From the NCBI RefSeq assembly GCF_947507565.1, contig NC_089192.1, forward strand, positions 992,001 to 1,056,000: 64,000 nt of DNA, in the 5' to 3' direction. Source of the stretch: Oscarella lobularis (lineage: Eukaryota > Porifera > Homoscleromorpha > Homosclerophorida > Oscarellidae). The translations under genes and the position numbers were made by a program. Under the pieces are notes generated by a model. It saw only the letters and a program-made list of their open reading frames with translations, had not been told where the DNA came from and searched no databases. This document shows positions 61,314-64,000 of this stretch, piece by piece (position 1 is the first letter of the stretch; each line of letters opens with the position of its first letter).

Positions 61314-64000
61314 TCATTTTTTCAATGCAGAAGCGCTGAACTTCGACTTCATTCCACTGCCCTTCAACCGGGAAGAGTTAGTGGAAGGAAGAGAAGTTCG
61401 TCTGGGCGGCGTCGGACTATGCTTCGAGGAGGATTTCGGCGGTGGCTTAGGCGACGACGACAAGTCAGGCGCTTTGACTATTTTATCGCTACGGACGAAA
61501 ACGCCGTGCTTTGGCCTGCACTTGAAATAGACGACTTCCTTGACAGTTCCATTGTGCTTGCCTAGAAAAAACAATAATTAAATAATTAATTTTTTAATTG
61601 ATCGACTACCGTGCGGTGTGTCTAATGCGACGCCTATCCATTGCCCCGGCTGAAATTGAGTTTCGCCCACGTACTTGACCGTTCCCATTTTGTATCCCCG
61701 AGCCATGTCCACCATGACGATTTCGCCAACTTTGAGAACCACCTGGGGCTTTTCAGGTTCCGAGTCGACCGGTAGAGAGGTGATCTCCTTTTTTGGATTC
61801 GACGACGCTGCGGGGGCGGCGGCGGCGACGGCGGCAGTGGGTCGTTCGATATCGGATTCGTTCGATTCAGTCAGTGCGATCGACCCTTCCTCCGATTTAG
61901 CCGAGGAAGGACGAACCGGTGGCGAGGTGGAGGAGCTTAGTGACGACGGCTGCGGACTCGGCTTTTCTACTTCGATCTTTTCGGTTTCTAGTTTCGGCGA
62001 CGGCTGCTCGCGCTCCGTTTCCACCACGCTGGGCGAAGGTGCTTCCGTTTGATTAGCAGACGTTGACGGTTCTTCCGCCTCCTCACTGGCGACGGCGACG
62101 GAAGTCTCTTCCCGCTCCGTTTCTTTCTCAGCCTGCGCTTGTTCCGATGGCGCAACCGCGCTGGGGCTCGGCGTCTCTTCGGCCCTATTCTCGCGACTAT
62201 CACCTGTCTCTTTTACCTCTATATCGGCGTTCTTTAAAGCTCCGGGCTCGGCGGACAGTTGCTCTACTTCAGTCGGAGGAGTCTCCTCCGTGGTCACAGA
62301 CACTTCGACGCTACTTTCCTCGGGTTCAGATACTTTCGGCACTTCTTCTACTGGAGGTTCACTATTCGCACTTTCCGCCGCTTTGCTTTCCTCTTCAGTC
62401 GCCGCACACGCTCCCTGAACGTCCGTCGTGGAGCTCTCGTCCCTAACTGCAACTGTAGCCGTCTCAGACGTCATATCAGAGATTTTCTCCTCCTGTTCCT
62501 CTACCAAATCCTCCACCTTAAGCAGCGGCGGCGTTGAACTCTGAGCCTCCTGCTCTTCTTCTTCTTTTACCTTTGTCTCTTCTTCCGGCTCGACTGCCCT
62601 TTCCGCATCTTCCTTCGCAATCGACTCTTCGACTTCTTTCTCAGCACTGCAATCCCCACTTCCTTCGTCGTCCTCTTTCGTATCCTCGGCTAGAGAGCCG
62701 AGCGACTGATCCTCTTGATTCGTTTCGACTTCCTTCTCCTTCTCTTTCTCCTCCTCCCGTGCCAAGCTGATTAGTCGTCGAACGGGCTTGTGCGTCGGAT
62801 CAGCGGCACTCGGAGTCAACGAATTACTGTCGCTGATTTTCGATATAGCGGAAGCGAGAACTCCCGGTGACGGAACCCTAAGTCCCCTCAAATTCAACTG
62901 AGAAGACTATGGTAAAGAAATTCGTAAAATTGAGAAAATTTCATACAAACAAAAATTCTTACCGGCGTTTCTTCGGTATCTTCATACAACGTGCCGGAAT
63001 CGGCTCGACTCAACGACGACTAAAAACAGAAAATCCACATTTCAAAGAAACAAACATTTTTTCAAATTTCGTACCAAAGGCTTTATAGTCATCGGCGGAG
63101 GGAGTTTCTTCAACGGACGACCCAAATCGGCGAGACGCTCTTTGACAGCGACCTCTTGTCTCAGTCGATCCAAGCTCAATATGCTGATCACTGATGACAC
63201 GCCGTGTGAGACGCGATCCAAGACGTTTTCCTCCTCCTCTTCCTCGGCGGCGAGCATTTGTTCGGGATCCGGCGACGCCGGACGATCCATACCGGCTTGC
63301 TATAATTAAAATAATTGTTTCGATTAAATTATGCTGCGCGATCGTTTTCATTTTTCACTTTTGGTATTCCAGCGGCGATTTCGTAGACGGCGCCGCATCG
63401 CACGCGCTTGTCGCTTCGCACGAATTTCTGCTTCAAGACGCTCGCGATGCCGAGACCGGATTTTTTGTAAATTTTCACGCAGATGCGCTTGCGGAGAACG
63501 AGGCGGACGGGCAGCGGATGACTCAGTCTCGCCGTCATCTAGAATCACGACAAGAGGCATATCAGCAAAAGGCCTACTACCACAGAAGAACGAGCAAACG
63601 CTTGGGAGAGACGTAGTCTCCTCTATCTCTATTCTTCTCTCACCTTGAGAACTAAATAGACTCGATCTCTGTCGTTCGTCGCCTTGTTCAAATGCACGTT
63701 GTCGTGCTGCGACGAATCCCACGAGGCGACGGCGGCGATCTAAATAGTCGTCTCCGCGTCGACCGGTTTCTCTATTTCGAAATTGATACCTGTTTGTCGC
63801 TCGTTTTCACTATGGGAAGATCGATCATGCTCTCGTCGTCTTCGCCGTCTAGGAGGTAATCGTCGGCAATGACGGCCAACTCGCCGAGGCTAATCGTCTC
63901 TTCGGTGAGATCGAGAAAGACGGACGTCACTTTCGTCTCCATCGCGGGACCGAGATGTCTGCGTAAACGTTAAATTTAACGAATAATTTATTCGTTTTTT
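61314..64000 (-). CDS. KIF13: Kinesin-3 motor KIF13-type, C-terminal part (5' end missing)
   Basis: Microtubule plus-end motor of the KIF13/Khc-73 type; only the tail is in the window. Upstream exons give TISLGELAVIADDYLLDGED and a DUF3694-type stretch: DRVYLVLKV, ELVLRKRICVKIYKKSGLGI then YEIAAGIPK, then NVLDRVSHGVSSVISILSLD with RLRQEVAVKERL. A very acidic, repetitive Glu/Pro/Ser/Thr exon (61600-62897, ~435 codons) follows. The C-terminus is a CAP-Gly domain: KVGEIVMVDMARGYKMGTVK, YVGETQFQPGQWIGVALDTP, then KHNGTVKEVVYFKCRPKHGV and FVRSDKIV. The tail is basic and Ser/Pro rich, ending SALKK. The CAP-Gly tail identifies KIF13B rather than KIF13A or KIF1. The GKNDG loop is GKHNG. The motor and FHA domains lie beyond the right edge. 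Confidence 0.92.

Noticed and set aside
62534-62770. Pro/Leu-rich open frame on the plus strand
   Set aside because: It is the antisense of the Glu-rich KIF13 linker; composition alone explains its openness.

Overview
The window is nuclear DNA from an animal. Genes sit close together on both strands and are split by many short GT-AG introns, some only about 53-60 nt and two with GC-AG borders. The gene set is metazoan: a Hippo kinase with a SARAH domain, a PH/PTB docking protein, a KIF13-type kinesin, EXTL3, and secreted collagen/fibrinogen-like proteins. Two motile-cilium genes (inner-arm dynein light chain DNALI1 and a THEG-repeat protein) show that the organism has beating cilia or flagellated sperm. 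Compactness, bacterial-like SLC6 carriers and skeletal-matrix-type fibrinogen proteins suggest an early-branching animal. A sponge such as a homoscleromorph (Oscarella-like) is my best guess, but this is inference. No bacterial genes, rRNA, tRNA or CRISPR were found.

Layout. 0-8.1 kb: EXTL3 (minus, 3' end cut by the window edge), RPAP2 (plus), DNALI1 (minus), a small LEM-domain protein and N-acetylneuraminate lyase (plus). 8.1-13.6 kb: dispersed repeats around a secreted protein with a degenerate trypsin-like region and two DNase I-like (EEP) domains. 13.6-20.4 kb: GLUT8-like sugar transporter with a minisatellite in an intron, THEG-repeat protein (minus), and MST1/2 kinase (plus). 20.4-26.3 kb: gene-poor, with a RING-H2 gene behind a near-perfect heat-shock element, an unknown coiled-coil gene, and a perfect 154-bp tandem duplication. 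26.3-32.1 kb: a signal-peptide-bearing SET-domain protein, two paralogous small Cys-rich membrane proteins, a chimeric pseudogene, and TTC38. 32.3-37.0 kb: two tandem SLC6-family carriers. 37.2-41.0 kb: cathepsin B and phosphatidylserine synthase. 41.0-49.3 kb: a DOK/IRS-like adaptor, two tandem collagen/fibrinogen-like proteins, a broken copy of DCAF13 exon 1, and DCAF13. 49.3-51.1 kb: gene-free, with a large inverted repeat. 51.1-64 kb: CCT1, GCLC, TMEM164, FAF2, and the C-terminal part of a KIF13 kinesin cut by the right edge.

Most genes are unrelated housekeeping or cell-surface functions and do not form one pathway. The recurrent theme is architectural. Divergent gene pairs share short promoters (55-250 bp between start codons). 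At two places a segment containing a divergent pair was duplicated in tandem, leaving one intact and one truncated copy of the neighbouring gene. The most unusual single items are the trypsin-like/double-EEP protein (9.5-12.6 kb), the heat-shock-element RING gene (21.1-23.0 kb), the secreted SET protein (26.3-28.3 kb), and the modular minisatellite shared by introns 40 kb apart.
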